From Alloprevotella sp. oral taxon 473 str. F0040 (GTDB taxonomy: Bacteria; Bacteroidota; Bacteroidia; Bacteroidales; Bacteroidaceae), in assembly GCF_000318095.2 (NCBI RefSeq), contig NZ_KB290714.1:1-64000 (forward strand): 64,000 bases of DNA, given 5' to 3'. The notes below the pieces were generated by a model, which saw nothing but the letters and a program-made list of their open reading frames with translations, was not told the DNA's origin and ran no database searches. Position numbers and translations under genes: made by a program. Below are positions 8,602 to 19,200 of this stretch, piece after piece; positions within the stretch are counted from its first letter, which is position 1, and each line of letters begins with the position of its first letter.

Positions 8602-11436
8602 CTACTTGACCACAATGTTCACGATACGACCAGGCACTACAATCACCTTCACCACAGTCTTACCTTCGAGGTGCTTCGCACTATGTTCTGACTCGAGTGC
8701 TGTTTTTTCGATTTCCTCCTTAGAAGCTTCAGCGGGAAAGTCGAGCGTGAAACGTGTCTTACCATTGAAGGAAATACCCAGTGTCACGGTGTCTTCCTTG
8801 ATGTGCGCCTCATCAAACTTAGGCCATGTAGCATCACACACCGTGGTGGTGTGACCCAGTGCGTGCCACAACTCTTCTGCCACGTGAGGAGCGAAGGGAG
8901 CGAGCAGCACCACGAGCGACTGAAGCACTTCCTTAGCGGAGCACTTCTGTTGCGCCAATTCGCCCACAGCAATCATGAAGGCAGGCACAGACGTGTTGTA
9001 AGAGAACACCTCGATGTCATCGGTCACCTTCTTGATGAGTTTGTGAAGGGTCTTGAGGTTTTCCTTGGTAGGAGCTACATCAGTAGGCAAGAACTGCTCG
9101 TCTTTGTAGAAGAGATTCCACAACTTTCTAAGGAAACGGAAGCAGCCATCGATACCATTGCTATCCCAAGGCTTACTTTGGTTGATGGGGCCCAGGAACA
9201 TTTCATAAAGTCGCAACGTATCTGCACCATATTTCTCAACGATGAGGTCAGGATTCACCACATTAAACATCGACTTCGACATCTTTTCCACTGCCCAACC
9301 ACAGATATACTTTCCATCTTCGAGGATGAACTCTGCATCTTTATATTCAGGGCGCCATGCCTTGAAGGCTTCAACATCAAGCACATCGGCAGAAACGATA
9401 TTCACATCCACGTGCAGAGGAGTCACCTCGTAGTTGTCCTTCAAACCAAGACTCACAAAGGTGTTCGTGTCCTTGATGCGATAGACAAAGTTGGAACGAC
9501 CTTGGATCATACCTTGGTTCACCAACTTCTGATAAGGCTCATCTTTGGGACAAACTCCAAGGTCGAAGAGGAACTTATTCCAGAATCGTGAATAGATCAA
9601 GTGACCAGTAGCATGTTCTGAACCACCCACATAGAGATCCACCTGTTGCCAATAGTTGACAGCGGCCTCACCTACCAATGCTTCATTGTTGTGGGGATCC
9701 ATATAGCGGAGATAGTAGGCAGAAGATCCTGCGAAACCAGGCATCGTGCTGAGTTCAAGCGGGAACACCGTCTTGTGGTCGATGCGGCTATTGTCAGTAA
9801 CGCAGCGATTCTCCTCGTCCCACGCCCAGTGTGTGGCATTGCCAAGAGGAGGTTCACCCGTTTCAGTGGGTAAGAACCTTGTCACTTCAGGCAATTCGAT
9901 GGGGAGACAGTCTTCTGGCACGAGATAAGGCATCTCGTTTTTATAGTACACGGGGAAAGGCTCACCCCAATAACGTTGGCGAGAGAAGATGGCATCGCGC
10001 AAGCGATAGTTGGTCTTCACACGGCCCAACTTATGTTCGGTCACGAAAGCCTTCGTTTTAGCAATCGCTTCTGTCACGGTCAATCCATTGAGCGAGAAAC
10101 CATGGAGGGCTGTTTCGCCCGCCTTGGGAGAATTCGTCACAATACCTTCCTTAGCATCAAAGCTCTCTTCGCTCACATCGGCACCTTCGATAAGGGGCAC
10201 GATGGGAAGATCGAAATGACGAGCAAAAGCATAGTCGCGACTATCGTGAGCAGGCACTGCCATGATAGCACCGGTGCCGTATCCAGCGAGCACATAGTCT
10301 GACACCCAGATAGGTATTTCAGCTCCAGTGAAAGGGTTCACTGCATACGCCCCAGAGAACACACCGCTCACCTTGCGATCGCTGATGCGCTCACGCTCCG
10401 TGCGCTTAGCCGTGGCTGCCACGTAAGCATCCACTTCGGCACGCTGAGCATCGGTGGTGAGTTGTGCCACGAGTTCACTCTCAGGAGCAAGCACCATGAA
10501 GGTCACACCAAAAATCGTGTCGGCACGTGTGGTGAAGATGGTGAAACTGTGGTCACTGTCTTTCACACGGAACTCCATTTCCGTACCTTGCGAACGACCA
10601 ATCCAGTTGCGTTGTGTTTCCTTGAGCGAATCGCTCCAGTCAAGGTGCTCTAAGCTGTCGAGCATGCGACCTGCATAAGCACTCACGCGCAAGCACCATT
10701 GCTTCATCTTCTGTTGCACAACGGGGTGTCCACCACGTTCAGACACACCGTCCACCACTTCATCATTAGCCAACACCGTGCCAAGCGCAGGACACCAGTT
10801 CACCATCGTCTCACCGATGTAGGCAATGCGATAGTTCATCAAAGCCTGCTGCTGCTCCACTTCATTCATGGCTTTCCATTCAGCAGCCGTGAAGTGCAGA
10901 GCTTCAGTCTCAGCCACATTCAGCCCTTCTGTGCCGTTGGCTTCAAAATGTTCGATCAATTCGCTGATAGGACGTGCCTTTTGTGCGGCATTGTCATAGA
11001 AAGATTGGAACATTCTGCCAAATGCCCACTGTGTCCATTTGTAGTAATCAGGTTCGCACGTGCGCACCTCACGACTCCAGTCGAAGGAGAAACCGATTTT
11101 GTCGAGCTGCTCTCGATAGCGCGTGATATTCTGCTGAGTGGTCACTGCAGGGTGCTGTCCCGTTTGGATAGCATATTGTTCAGCAGGCAATCCATAGGCA
11201 TCATAGCCCATAGGATTGAGCACATTGAAGCCGCACAAACGTTTGTAGCGGGCATAGATGTCGGAAGCAATGTAACCAAGGGGATGCCCCACATGAAGTC
11301 CCGCTCCAGAAGGATAAGGAAACATATTGAGCACATAGTATTTTGGGCGATCACTCCCCGTTTGCGCGTGGTAGGTACCTTCTTGCGCCCAGGTTTCGCG
11401 CCATCTTTTTTCAATGTCTCTGAAGTTATATTCCAT
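8602..11436 (-). CDS. leuS: leucyl-tRNA synthetase
   Basis: A 944-residue class I aminoacyl-tRNA synthetase that charges tRNA-Leu in the cytoplasm. The HIGH motif appears as HVGH at residues 48-51 within [15 protein letters not shown], and the KMSKS loop is intact near residue 715. The CP1 editing domain with its [19 protein letters not shown] and [15 protein letters not shown] segments lies between them, so the enzyme can hydrolyse mischarged tRNA. The bacterial-type anticodon-binding domain and a lysine-rich C-terminal domain follow. The ATG at 11436 gives the expected N-terminus [21 protein letters not shown] -7 element lies about 140 nt upstream. Confidence 0.98.
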   Translation of the reverse strand: MEYNFRDIEKRWRETWAQEGTYHAQTGSDRPKYYVLNMFPYPSGAGLHVGHPLGYIASDIYARYKRLCGFNVLNPMGYDAYGLPAEQYAIQTGQHPAVTTQQNITRYREQLDKIGFSFDWSREVRTCEPDYYKWTQWAFGRMFQSFYDNAAQKARPISELIEHFEANGTEGLNVAETEALHFTAAEWKAMNEVEQQQALMNYRIAYIGETMVNWCPALGTVLANDEVVDGVSERGGHPVVQQKMKQWCLRVSAYAGRMLDSLEHLDWSDSLKETQRNWIGRSQGTEMEFRVKDSDHSFTIFTTRADTIFGVTFMVLAPESELVAQLTTDAQRAEVDAYVAATAKRTERERISDRKVSGVFSGAYAVNPFTGAEIPIWVSDYVLAGYGTGAIMAVPAHDSRDYAFARHFDLPIVPLIEGADVSEESFDAKEGIVTNSPKAGETALHGFSLNGLTVTEAIAKTKAFVTEHKLGRVKTNYRLRDAIFSRQRYWGEPFPVYYKNEMPYLVPEDCLPIELPEVTRFLPTETGEPPLGNATHWAWDEENRCVTDNSRIDHKTVFPLELSTMPGFAGSSAYYLRYMDPHNNEALVGEAAVNYWQQVDLYVGGSEHATGHLIYSRFWNKFLFDLGVCPKDEPYQKLVNQGMIQGRSNFVYRIKDTNTFVSLGLKDNYEVTPLHVDVNIVSADVLDVEAFKAWRPEYKDAEFILEDGKYICGWAVEKMSKSMFNVVNPDLIVEKYGADTLRLYEMFLGPINQSKPWDSNGIDGCFRFLRKLWNLFYKDEQFLPTDVAPTKENLKTLHKLIKKVTDDIEVFSYNTSVPAFMIAVGELAQQKCSAKEVLQSLVVLLAPFAPHVAEELWHALGHTTTVCDATWPKFDEAHIKEDTVTLGISFNGKTRFTLDFPAEASKEEIEKTALESEHSAKHLEGKTVVKVIVVPGRIVNIVVK

Positions 11437-11997
11437 GTCAGTGGTGGATTGTATATGCTTTTAGGATTACAAGAATCATCCTATCTCCTACATTTTCAAA
11501 TAATTACATATTTTTCAGCAGGAGCAAAGGGCAGCTAGCAGACCTATTCCGCCCAAGTTAAGAACGATCTTCCTGCAAAGTTACGCGAACGACAAAGAAA
11601 AAACAAGAAAAGCCGTATGTTTTTTCCTCCCACTTCTTTTTATATACATGTAGAGTAGACCTGCAATTATCATTATTCTCTTATCAAACTCATATTCTTT
11701 ATAGAAACCCACTGCAATACAACAAAATATTGTAATTTTGCTATTAGAAAGTATGAGCACTACTTCTTCAGAAGATTTCTGATTTTCAACAACTAACAAA
11801 TGTAAACAATATTCCCTTAAGGCTACCTCACAAATATTTATTAAGCATACAATAAGAAAATCCTCATACAACATTGGGATAACATGCTTTCAGGACTCTA
11901 GAGATTAATGAAAAGCCTTAACACAAAGATTGTCTCTAGTATTAACAGAACTATACACAGTATATCTTTTTATCCATCAGAATATCTTAGTAGAAAC
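11437..11997. other. divergent intergenic region between leuS and a secreted protein gene
   Basis: A 561-nt stretch between divergently transcribed genes. It contains the leuS -7 element near 11576 and is otherwise very AT-rich. A 97-codon minus-strand frame (11581-11874) runs through it, but it overlaps the leuS promoter and has low-complexity composition with no recognisable domain, so I treat it as chance. I see no RNA gene or repeat. Confidence 0.6.
11576..11583 (-). promoter_or_regulatory. probable -7 element of the leuS promoter
   Basis: TAACTTTG on the minus strand fits the Bacteroidetes -7 consensus TAnnTTTG, within the GCAAAGTTA context common in this window. A clean -33 TTTG at the right distance is missing; only a TTG-rich run is there. 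The leader would be about 135 nt. Confidence 0.5.
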
Positions 11998-14778
11998 ATG
12001 AAACATACTATTGTCACCAGAATTATATGGCTAGTTATCTTTCTAAGTTATCAAAGCTTTATACTTTCCGCACAATGTCCTAGTGATGTAATATTCACAG
12101 CAACCATCACTCATTCAGTTGGCCCTAGCGATGGTGCGTTCAACATCAACACTAAGGTTGTAGGAAGTAATGACAACATGGTTACTTATGTTTTTGAGAC
12201 AATACCCCTCACACAAGGTGCTTCTCACCCAGCCCCTACAGATAATCCTGTGATTAACAACTTGGCACCTGGAACCTATAACTTACTCATGAAAGCCACT
12301 TGTGTCAATGACAACTCTAGAATAATTAGCAAAACACTTACGAACCTTGTAGTGAAGGGTAGTTATATTCTACCCAGCATCACAGAAAGCAAACTAAAAC
12401 GAGGGTCATTCTCGGCTTGCCCCTTGGGCATTCTTGCAGTCAATGTCAAGAATGGAGGTTCCACTTTTACGTGTACACTTAAGGATGCTCCAGCTGGCGT
12501 TTCTTTAGGCATAACACCTTTCACTATAAAACCAGGCGCGAATGGTTCAAAAGAACTTGTGCTTAATGGATATTACCCCGCCGGCACTTATAAGCTAGAT
12601 ATCCGAGACCAATATGGGAAAGGGCGCGAACTAAACATCACTTTGGCACAACTCACTGTAGACAACTTACCCACCATTGTTCCACCTGCCACTTGGGTGC
12701 ATGAACGATTTACCCCTGGTTCAGATTGCAATCACATCTTCTTTAACTACTTAGGTCTCTATGATGCACAGTTTTCCAACGAAGACTTCAAAAAGTATTA
12801 TGACCAAGAAGAGTTTGAAATAGCCATTGCTCCCACTGGAGAAGTCCCTAACCGTTGGCAAACAGTTATCGTTCCTTCTCCTTACCACCCTGCACAACTT
12901 TTTGACATAACGCCCTACACAATAGGAGAGCTTCACACAAAAGGTGTGTCTGTCTTCGCTCGTTTAAAAAACTGCCCTAACGTCTTCAACGAATGTAAGA
13001 TCAAACTCCGCAAACCAGAATTCCAACACGAAGGTTCTCAAGATCAATGTGAAAAATATGGATGGAGAATTTACGAAGCCAAGTTCCAATTTAATAGTCT
13101 TTGGTGCTTCCCTGTAACCCTCACCTTACGCGAAAAGAACAAAACGGGAAATGTGGTAGGAACCTATACCATCAATTCTGCGAAGGACAATGTAACAATG
13201 CTCGTTGATTATAACAAACAGTGGTATGTCCAAGCCACTGATGGCACCAATACGTGGGAAGCAACAACAACTCCCGAGAGGTTTGTCGATTATGAAAAAC
13301 TTCCTCGCCAAACGTTCTGCGACCATTGGCGGAAGTTCTATAACCTCAACACCTTTTCGGCTTGTGTGCCTCTCATCGTGAAAATCGAACGCGAAAGCGA
13401 TGGGCACGCCCAGAGCGTGCAGGTCATTAAAAAGGCGACTGATTTCAATTACTTTGGAACAACAAACAATAACAGCAATGACAAGGCGTCCAACCCTCTT
13501 GAATATGGGGTAGATTATCGGCTCAAGGTCTACAAAGCCGATGGCACAACCCTCCTATGGTCTGCACCCACCACCTTCCATCAAGACGCCCGGAGCGATA
13601 AATTCGAATTCCGCCGCTGGAACCCCAGCTCATGCGGTAAACACATGGGCAGTCTGTTTCTCCGATTTGGAGAAAATGGACTAGAACCCCCTCTACGAGA
13701 TGCTAAAGGAGAAATCATGGTGTCTTACCGCATACTAGACAGTAAAGGCAAAGAAATACCAGGCACCTTCAATACGTATAAATCTTATACTGGTACTTAC
13801 TTTAGCACCACAACGACTCCAATGCCTCCAGGCACCTACACCCTCGAGGAGACCAACCTCTCCCTACCCATAGGAGATCCTTGTCGTGTACGTTTTCTCA
13901 GTGCCAAATGGGAAGGTCTCTATGATGTGCAAAACTTCACTTACACTTCAACTACAGAATGTGGAATCCTACGTCTCAAACCTCAAGGTAAGATTATGGA
14001 CAAAGGCGTTCTTCTTGACGGGAATAAAAAGACCAGATTCTCCATTCTTTCTGGTGTAGCAGGAGGCTATACTCCCAAATTTCTCGTAAAAGAAGGAGAT
14101 ATCATCGAGCTTACTAAACCAGGAAACTACGTTCTTGGGATAGGTGATGATCGAGTAAGCCCCACCTGCTATCTCGACACCCTCCATGTGCATATTGAAC
14201 CTCTCAATTTTGAAATCTCACGTCCCCATTTGAAGGCTTATAGTTGTATGAACTCGTCATCTTCTGTGGGACATATTGAAGTAAAGGGCATAAAAGGCAA
14301 AGAACCCATCACTTATGAACTTCGCAAAATGGATGGGGTCACTGTTGTAAAATCGGCTCCAGACGATATATCCTCCGATGGAGTAGCTCACTTTGTAGCT
14401 GGCGTCACAGGCGATCAATTCATGGTCTATGCGAAGGATGCTTGTGGGCAATACTTTCTTGAACCTGTCACTGTTGTGAGTGCTCGTAGCATGCTCCTCC
14501 TTCCTACGAGCTACATCCGTGCCTGCCCTAATAGCACCATTCACCTTCAATCAACTTACGAATTGGACACCTACGAATGGAGAGCTCCTGATGGCACAAT
14601 CATCTCCACCGACCACAGCTTTGACATCGTTGATGCCCAACCATCTCAAAGCGGACGCTATCATTTTACCACCAAACTTCGGAATTGTGATTACAAACTT
14701 GAAGCAGACGTTGATGTGCAGATATTTCCTTGTGTAGTGTTAGTCAACCCTCACCTCATTTCACCCGTCATCCCTTAA
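11998..14778 (+). CDS. large secreted protein with repeated beta-sandwich-like segments
   Basis: I do not recognise the family. Taking the ATG at 11998 (MKHTIVTRIIWLVIFLSYQS, then ILSAQ) gives a 926-residue protein with a good signal peptide; a longer frame starts at 11908 but adds 30 poorly typical residues. The mature protein is rich in Thr, Tyr and Pro, and has recurring paired cysteines and repeated stretches such as GTYNLLMKATC, AGTYKLDIRDQYG and PGTYTLEETN, which suggest serial Ig-like or SprB-type beta domains. The last ones (WRAPDGTIISTDHSFDIVDAQ ... SGRYHF) look PKD/Ig-like. The protein stops after VNPHLISPVIP without an obvious sorting domain, so it may be C-terminally truncated; 1.4 kb of repeat-rich DNA follows. 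A surface or T9SS-exported role is inferred. Confidence 0.65.
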   Translation: MKHTIVTRIIWLVIFLSYQSFILSAQCPSDVIFTATITHSVGPSDGAFNINTKVVGSNDNMVTYVFETIPLTQGASHPAPTDNPVINNLAPGTYNLLMKATCVNDNSRIISKTLTNLVVKGSYILPSITESKLKRGSFSACPLGILAVNVKNGGSTFTCTLKDAPAGVSLGITPFTIKPGANGSKELVLNGYYPAGTYKLDIRDQYGKGRELNITLAQLTVDNLPTIVPPATWVHERFTPGSDCNHIFFNYLGLYDAQFSNEDFKKYYDQEEFEIAIAPTGEVPNRWQTVIVPSPYHPAQLFDITPYTIGELHTKGVSVFARLKNCPNVFNECKIKLRKPEFQHEGSQDQCEKYGWRIYEAKFQFNSLWCFPVTLTLREKNKTGNVVGTYTINSAKDNVTMLVDYNKQWYVQATDGTNTWEATTTPERFVDYEKLPRQTFCDHWRKFYNLNTFSACVPLIVKIERESDGHAQSVQVIKKATDFNYFGTTNNNSNDKASNPLEYGVDYRLKVYKADGTTLLWSAPTTFHQDARSDKFEFRRWNPSSCGKHMGSLFLRFGENGLEPPLRDAKGEIMVSYRILDSKGKEIPGTFNTYKSYTGTYFSTTTTPMPPGTYTLEETNLSLPIGDPCRVRFLSAKWEGLYDVQNFTYTSTTECGILRLKPQGKIMDKGVLLDGNKKTRFSILSGVAGGYTPKFLVKEGDIIELTKPGNYVLGIGDDRVSPTCYLDTLHVHIEPLNFEISRPHLKAYSCMNSSSSVGHIEVKGIKGKEPITYELRKMDGVTVVKSAPDDISSDGVAHFVAGVTGDQFMVYAKDACGQYFLEPVTVVSARSMLLLPTSYIRACPNSTIHLQSTYELDTYEWRAPDGTIISTDHSFDIVDAQPSQSGRYHFTTKLRNCDYKLEADVDVQIFPCVVLVNPHLISPVIP

Positions 14779-14865
14779 TTAAAGAGAACATTTTTACAGA
14801 AGAATAAGAAGAAACTCAAGCATATTGATTGAGTATTTACTGACCACTCTCCTTTATACGCATAG

Positions 14866-14893
14866 CCCCCTATTATATACTGGGTTGAAATGG
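14866..14893 (+). repeat. CCCCCTA...GGGTTGAAAT motif (copy 1)
   Basis: CCCCCTATTATATACT followed by GGGTTGAAATGGG. The inverse complement of nearly the same motif occurs at 55367-55393. In both places it stands about 235 nt outside the nearer end of an inverted-repeat element, in mirrored orientation. Confidence 0.5.
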
Positions 14894-15102
14894 GCCAAAA
14901 GAGAGAAAATCCGCGTTAAATGATGTCAAACCGCTCCATTTTTCTGCATTTTTACTCGAAAGTCGGATGCTACAGCGCACACAGTCTTCGAACAGACCTC
15001 TCTGACTTTTCTCAAATCAGTGGAAAAACTGGCCTTCCCCTGCTTCCATGCCCTTCTCTTCTACAAGCCATGATTCCAGTGTCTCATGGAGTATGTTTCT
15101 CA

Positions 15103-15383
15103 CGCGTGCGCGTCGCACGCGCCTTCCCTGGGATTTTGACTTTTTCTCTTTCACAACCTTCACAAAAGTCGACAACAACTTATCTTGTTCCCCTTCCGCA
15201 AGTCACTCATACGTGATGTGACTTGCGGAAGGCAAAAGCAGCATTTTTCGATACAAAACTCACCATTCTGTTAAAAATTGTCCGAAAAACACGTGTTATT
15301 CTCTGTAATACAACTCATTACAGACAAATCGGTGAAGGTTGTGAAAGCAAAAACATCAACTTTGCTGTACGTACGCGCGCGAG
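15103..15383. repeat. inverted-repeat element with CG-rich tips (copy 1)
   Basis: The left arm has CGCGTGCGCGTCGCACGCGC (15103-15122) and then CTTTCACAACCTTCAC (15148-15163). The right arm has the exact complement GTGAAGGTTGTGAAAG (15332-15347), an A-rich spacer and GTACGTACGCGCGCGAG (15367-15383). Between the arms lie 168 nt that include a perfect 15-bp hairpin and a 7-bp hairpin (15303-15323). No reading frame spans it. A second element with the same arms but a different interior is at 54751-55134, which suggests a small mobile or RNA-encoding element. Confidence 0.75.
15192..15232. ncRNA. perfect 15-bp stem-loop inside the inverted-repeat element
   Basis: CCTTCCGCAAGTCAC at 15192-15206 pairs perfectly with 15218-15232 around an 11-nt loop. 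There is no T tract on either side, so it is not a standard terminator. Whether it is transcribed is unknown; it could be an RNA structure, a protein-binding cruciform or a recombination site. I list it as a candidate only. Confidence 0.35.
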
Positions 15384-15561
15384 AAGGAGTCAAACCCCAG
15401 GTGATTAACATTCATTTAACCAATGATAACTCAGACACGACTGGAGAAACAATCTCACCGAAAACTCTTCACCATTTGCAGTCGTTAAGAAGCATCCTCC
15501 TAAGCAATGCATCCATGTGCTACACATTGTTCGAAAAAAGTAGGTGAAATGCCAACGAAAT

Positions 15562-15670
15562 GTCGCAGATTTTGGTGCAAAAAGTCCGAGTTTCTCTCAA
15601 ATATCTCCGAGATTTTCTGAAAAAACTCGGAGATATTTTCGTAAAAATCCGACAAAACTTTGCCAAAACT
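15562..15670. repeat. 21-nt degenerate repeat tract (copy 2)
   Basis: Four to five units related to ATCTCCGAGATTTTCTGAAA with a spacing of about 21 nt; some units appear as the complement (CTCGGAGATATTTTC), so the tract can also fold. Related tracts lie at 231-310, 34475-34588 (inside a gene) and 54986-55030. Confidence 0.7.
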
Positions 15671-15864
15671 TAGAAATAGATTGCATCAAAGTATCACCAT
15701 TTAGTGTAGAATAAAGCCCCAAAACACGGAATACATGAAAGGGTAAAACAGAAACTTTGTAGCAAAAAGTGCTCTTTAGGCTTAGCAGAAATAAAGACAA
15801 AACACAACAGAGACTGACAAAAGCAAGAAAATGAATGAAAATCGAAGAAAAATACGTCTATCAC

Positions 15865-15895
15865 TTTGTTGTTTAATTAGATTACACTATATTTG
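15865..15895 (+). promoter_or_regulatory. Bacteroidetes-type promoter of the SusC/SusD operon
   Basis: TTTG (15865-15868), a 19-nt spacer and TATATTTG (15888-15895) match the consensus exactly. Transcription from here, near 15902, would give a leader of about 320 nt before the SusC start. Confidence 0.85.
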
Positions 15896-15901
15896 CAAAA
15901 T

Positions 15902-16224
15902 CCCCCCTTAGCATCTGCACACTTAGAGCAAAGCATCTAAAAAGTGCTGTACGCTGGCCAGACGAGAGCGTCTGTGACGACTGGCATAAAGCTCAGCGTG
16001 ATGGCTATTTGGTTATAGAAATATGGTGCACCACAGAAGCCCTTGTTGTCAAGCCATCTAAATTTGGGGGTATCACAGAACCAACCCCGTGCTGCCCATC
16101 TACCGGCAGCCTCATTTCGATGATTTGCGCTGCATGGAAAGGTTCTCCTCTCCATTCAAAAATGGATGATGCAAACATCGCTCAACACTAGACAATATAC
16201 CTATCACCCATCCAACTTAAGCAC
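15902..16224 (+). promoter_or_regulatory. long structured leader of the SusC/SusD operon
   Basis: The stretch between the promoter and SusC holds several hairpins: CAGACG-AGAG-CGTCTG enclosed by GCCAG/CTGGC near 15955-15986, GCTGCC/GGCAGC near 16090-16110, and TCCAT/ATGGA near 16152-16167. A frame without an ATG also runs through it to a TAG at 16189-16191, with a rather protein-like composition (for example WPDESVCDDWHKAQRDGYLV). It matches no riboswitch class I know. It may be a regulatory leader, a leader peptide or a gene remnant. Confidence 0.4.
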
Positions 16225-19200
16225 ATGAGGTTAGTATTAATTCCACTAAGCACCCTGCTGGCTGGCGTTAGCTTGACAGCAAGCGCGGCACATGCCCTGC
16301 CCCCTATGCCTGTGGCACAGACTGCGCAGCAAAATGACCCAACGGGTAAAGTCATCAAAGGCCGTGTCATTGATGGCAAGGGCGAGCCCCTCGTTGGTGC
16401 AACGATCAAACTCAAAGGTGGCAACGGTGTGTACTTCACCGACCACAATGGTAATTTTGAGATCATCACCAAAAAGAATCGTGAAGAAATCACCGTGACC
16501 TATATCGGACACGTCACCCAAACACTCTTTGTGTTCCCTGGCAACGATACTACGATTCCTTTGGCAGCTGACAACACCTCACTCAGTGAAGTCGTGGTCA
16601 CTGGCTTCGTGAACAAATCTAAGGTGAGCTTTACTGGTTCGCAAACTACGGTGCAAAAAGACCAACTGCTCTCGATGGGTACTAAAAACGTGTTGGAGAG
16701 CTTGCAGAGCTTTGTGCCTGGCCTTGTGATTGCAGAGAACAACTTGGCGGGCTCTAACCCCAACAGTCGTCCAGAACTCAGCATCCGCGGTCGCGCCACT
16801 TTCGATGGTTCGGCCAACATGCCCCTCTTTGTCGTAGACGGCACAGAGGTGAGTGCAGACTATGTGTATGACATGGACATGAACGACATCGAATCGGTGA
16901 CGGTGCTCAAAGATGCTTCAGCATCTGCCCTCTACGGTTCTAAGGCTTCGGCAGGTGTGATTGTGATCACCACCAAAACGATGAAGCCTGGTCGTCTGCG
17001 CCTCAACTATAGCGGCACCTATCGTCTGTCCACTCCCGACCTAACGGACTATCGCATGCTTAATGCTGCACAAAAGTTGGAATTCGAGCGTTTGGCAGGT
17101 CTTTACACGGACAATAACGACAGAGAACGTCAATATCGTCTCGACGCTGAATACAATCGTTTAGCTCAAATCGTGCGTAGCGGAGTCAACACCGACTGGT
17201 TGGCAAAGCCCCTGCGCAATGGTTTCTCACAAAACCACAGCTTGAGTATCGATGGTGGTGACGACTATGCACGCTACAACCTCGGATTGCGCTATGCCAC
17301 TGACGATGGTGTGATGATAGGTTCTAAGCGCGACCGCCTCTCACTCTTCTTCAAGTTCTCTTACAACAAGCCTGGTGCGTTCTCTGTGAACAACTCTACC
17401 ACTTTGATGACGGTAGACTCTGAAGATTCGCCCTATGGTTCGTTCTCAGACTACACGCAGCAGAACCCCTACGAGTCGCCTTACAACGAGGATGGTTCGT
17501 TGCGTAAGAACTTGTCAAACTTTATCAATAACCCTCTTTACGAAGCGCAAGCTGGCAATTTCAAGAAGTCGGAAAATGTGAACATCCTCAACACGACGAC
17601 GTTGCAGGTATGGTTCTCCGATGCTTTCCGCCTCAATGGTGACTTCTCCTTCACCAAGGACATGACCACGAGCAATCGCTTCACTTCTCCCCTCTCTTTC
17701 AGTGAACTCAGAAAGACCGATATGTCGCAACGCGGTAGCTTGACCGAGAGTCACAGCAACCTAGTGCGCTATGCTGGTAAGTTGATGTTGTCGTACAACA
17801 AGAATATGTTTGGCAAACTCTTCACGAGTGCCACCGCTGGTTCGACCATCGAAGCCAACAATGGTGACAACACTTCCTACACTTCCATTGGTTACTACTC
17901 TGCCAACCTTTCTCACCCCTCTTTCGCAGCAGCTTATCAGGAAGGAAAGCCTAGCGGTTCGGACAACATCTACCGCACTGTGGGCTTCTTTGCCAACCTC
18001 AACTCAATTTGGGACAACAAGTACTTCCTTGACTTGATCTACCGCTACGAAGGTTCGTCTAAGTTTGGTAAGAACACTCGCTTCGCTCCTTTCTGGAGTG
18101 TGGGTGCTGGTTGGAACATTCACAACGAATCGTTCCTCCAAGGCAAGGCCATCGAACTGCTCAAACTCCGTGCGAGCATCGGTTACTTGGGTAACATCTC
18201 GTTTGAGCCTTACCAAGCTATCACCTCATATAACTACGCTTCCGGCTACAACTATGTGAAGGGTATCGGTGCGATTCCTAAGACCATCGGTAATCCCGAC
18301 CTGCGCTGGGAACGTACGCTCACCTCTAACGTGGGTATCGACCTCACCATGTTCAAGGGACGTTGGGATTTGACTTTCGACGCTTATGTCAAGAACACCG
18401 ACGACTTGCTCGTCAATGTGACCAAAGCTCCTTCTGTGGGTGTGACTACTGCGCGCGAAAACCTCGGTGCCATCGAGAATAAGGGTGTGGAACTCCGCAC
18501 TCGCGTGATGCCCATCAAGAACAAGAACTTGCAATGGTCGATTTCTGCCACTTACGCTTACAACAAGAGTAAGATTAAGCAAATCAGTAATGCACTGATG
18601 AGCAAGAATGAGGAAAACCGCAACGCAACGGGCACGGCTCCTCTTCCCATCTACGAAGAAGGTGGTTCGCTTACAGCAATTAAGGTAGTGCCTTCTGCAG
18701 GTATCGATCCTGCCACTGGTCGTGAAATCTACATCAAGCGCGATGGCACTTACACCTTCGACTATGATGCTCGCGACAAGGTGACCTTTGGCGACGAAGC
18801 TCCTTGGGCTCAAGGTAGCTTGAGTTCTTACCTCACCTACAAGCAATGGTCGGCCTCTGCTTCATTTGGCTACTCTCTCGGTGGCTTGGTCTACAACCAA
18901 ACTCTCGCAAGCCGCGTGGAAGGTGCAGATCCTAAGTACAACGCAGACGAGCGCGTGTTTAACGACCGCTGGAAGAAGCCTGGTAACTATGCCAAGTATC
19001 GCAACATCGCAGACTACTCCACTCCACAACAGACGAGCCGTTTCGTTCAAGTGAACAATTACCTCACACTCCAATCTCTCTCGGTGGCTTATGAATTTAC
19101 ACCTTGGCAGATTCGCAAACTTGGTTTGACCCGTTTGCGCTTGGAATTGCTCACCAACGACCTCTTCTATCTCTCTTCTATCAAACGCGAGCGCGGACTT

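Larger units (their letters stand above)
14779..15864. other. repeat-rich gene-free region
   Basis: No convincing gene is present; the open frames here are short and unrelated to known proteins. In order it contains: a CCCCCTA...GGGTTGAAAT motif at 14866-14891, a large inverted-repeat element with CG-rich tips at 15103-15383, a perfect 15-bp stem-loop inside that element at 15192-15232, and a tract of the 21-nt repeat at 15562-15670. The same set of parts recurs at 54.7-55.4 kb. Confidence 0.7.

Noticed and set aside
8803-9591. Plus-strand frame of 262 codons
   Set aside because: Antisense shadow of leuS, whose catalytic motifs and length fix the true frame.
11581-11874. Minus-strand frame of 97 codons upstream of leuS
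   Set aside because: Overlaps the leuS -7 element, AT-rich, no recognisable domain and no ribosome-binding site.
15103-15383. Inverted-repeat element considered as an insertion sequence
   Set aside because: No transposase frame is present between the arms, so it is not an autonomous IS; kept only as a repeat element.
14920-15547. Several short plus-strand frames in the repeat-rich gap
   Set aside because: They cross the inverted-repeat element and its hairpins; composition is not protein-like.
15902-16224. SusC leader considered as a cobalamin, TPP or other known riboswitch
   Set aside because: I could not find the conserved core sequences of the riboswitch classes I know.
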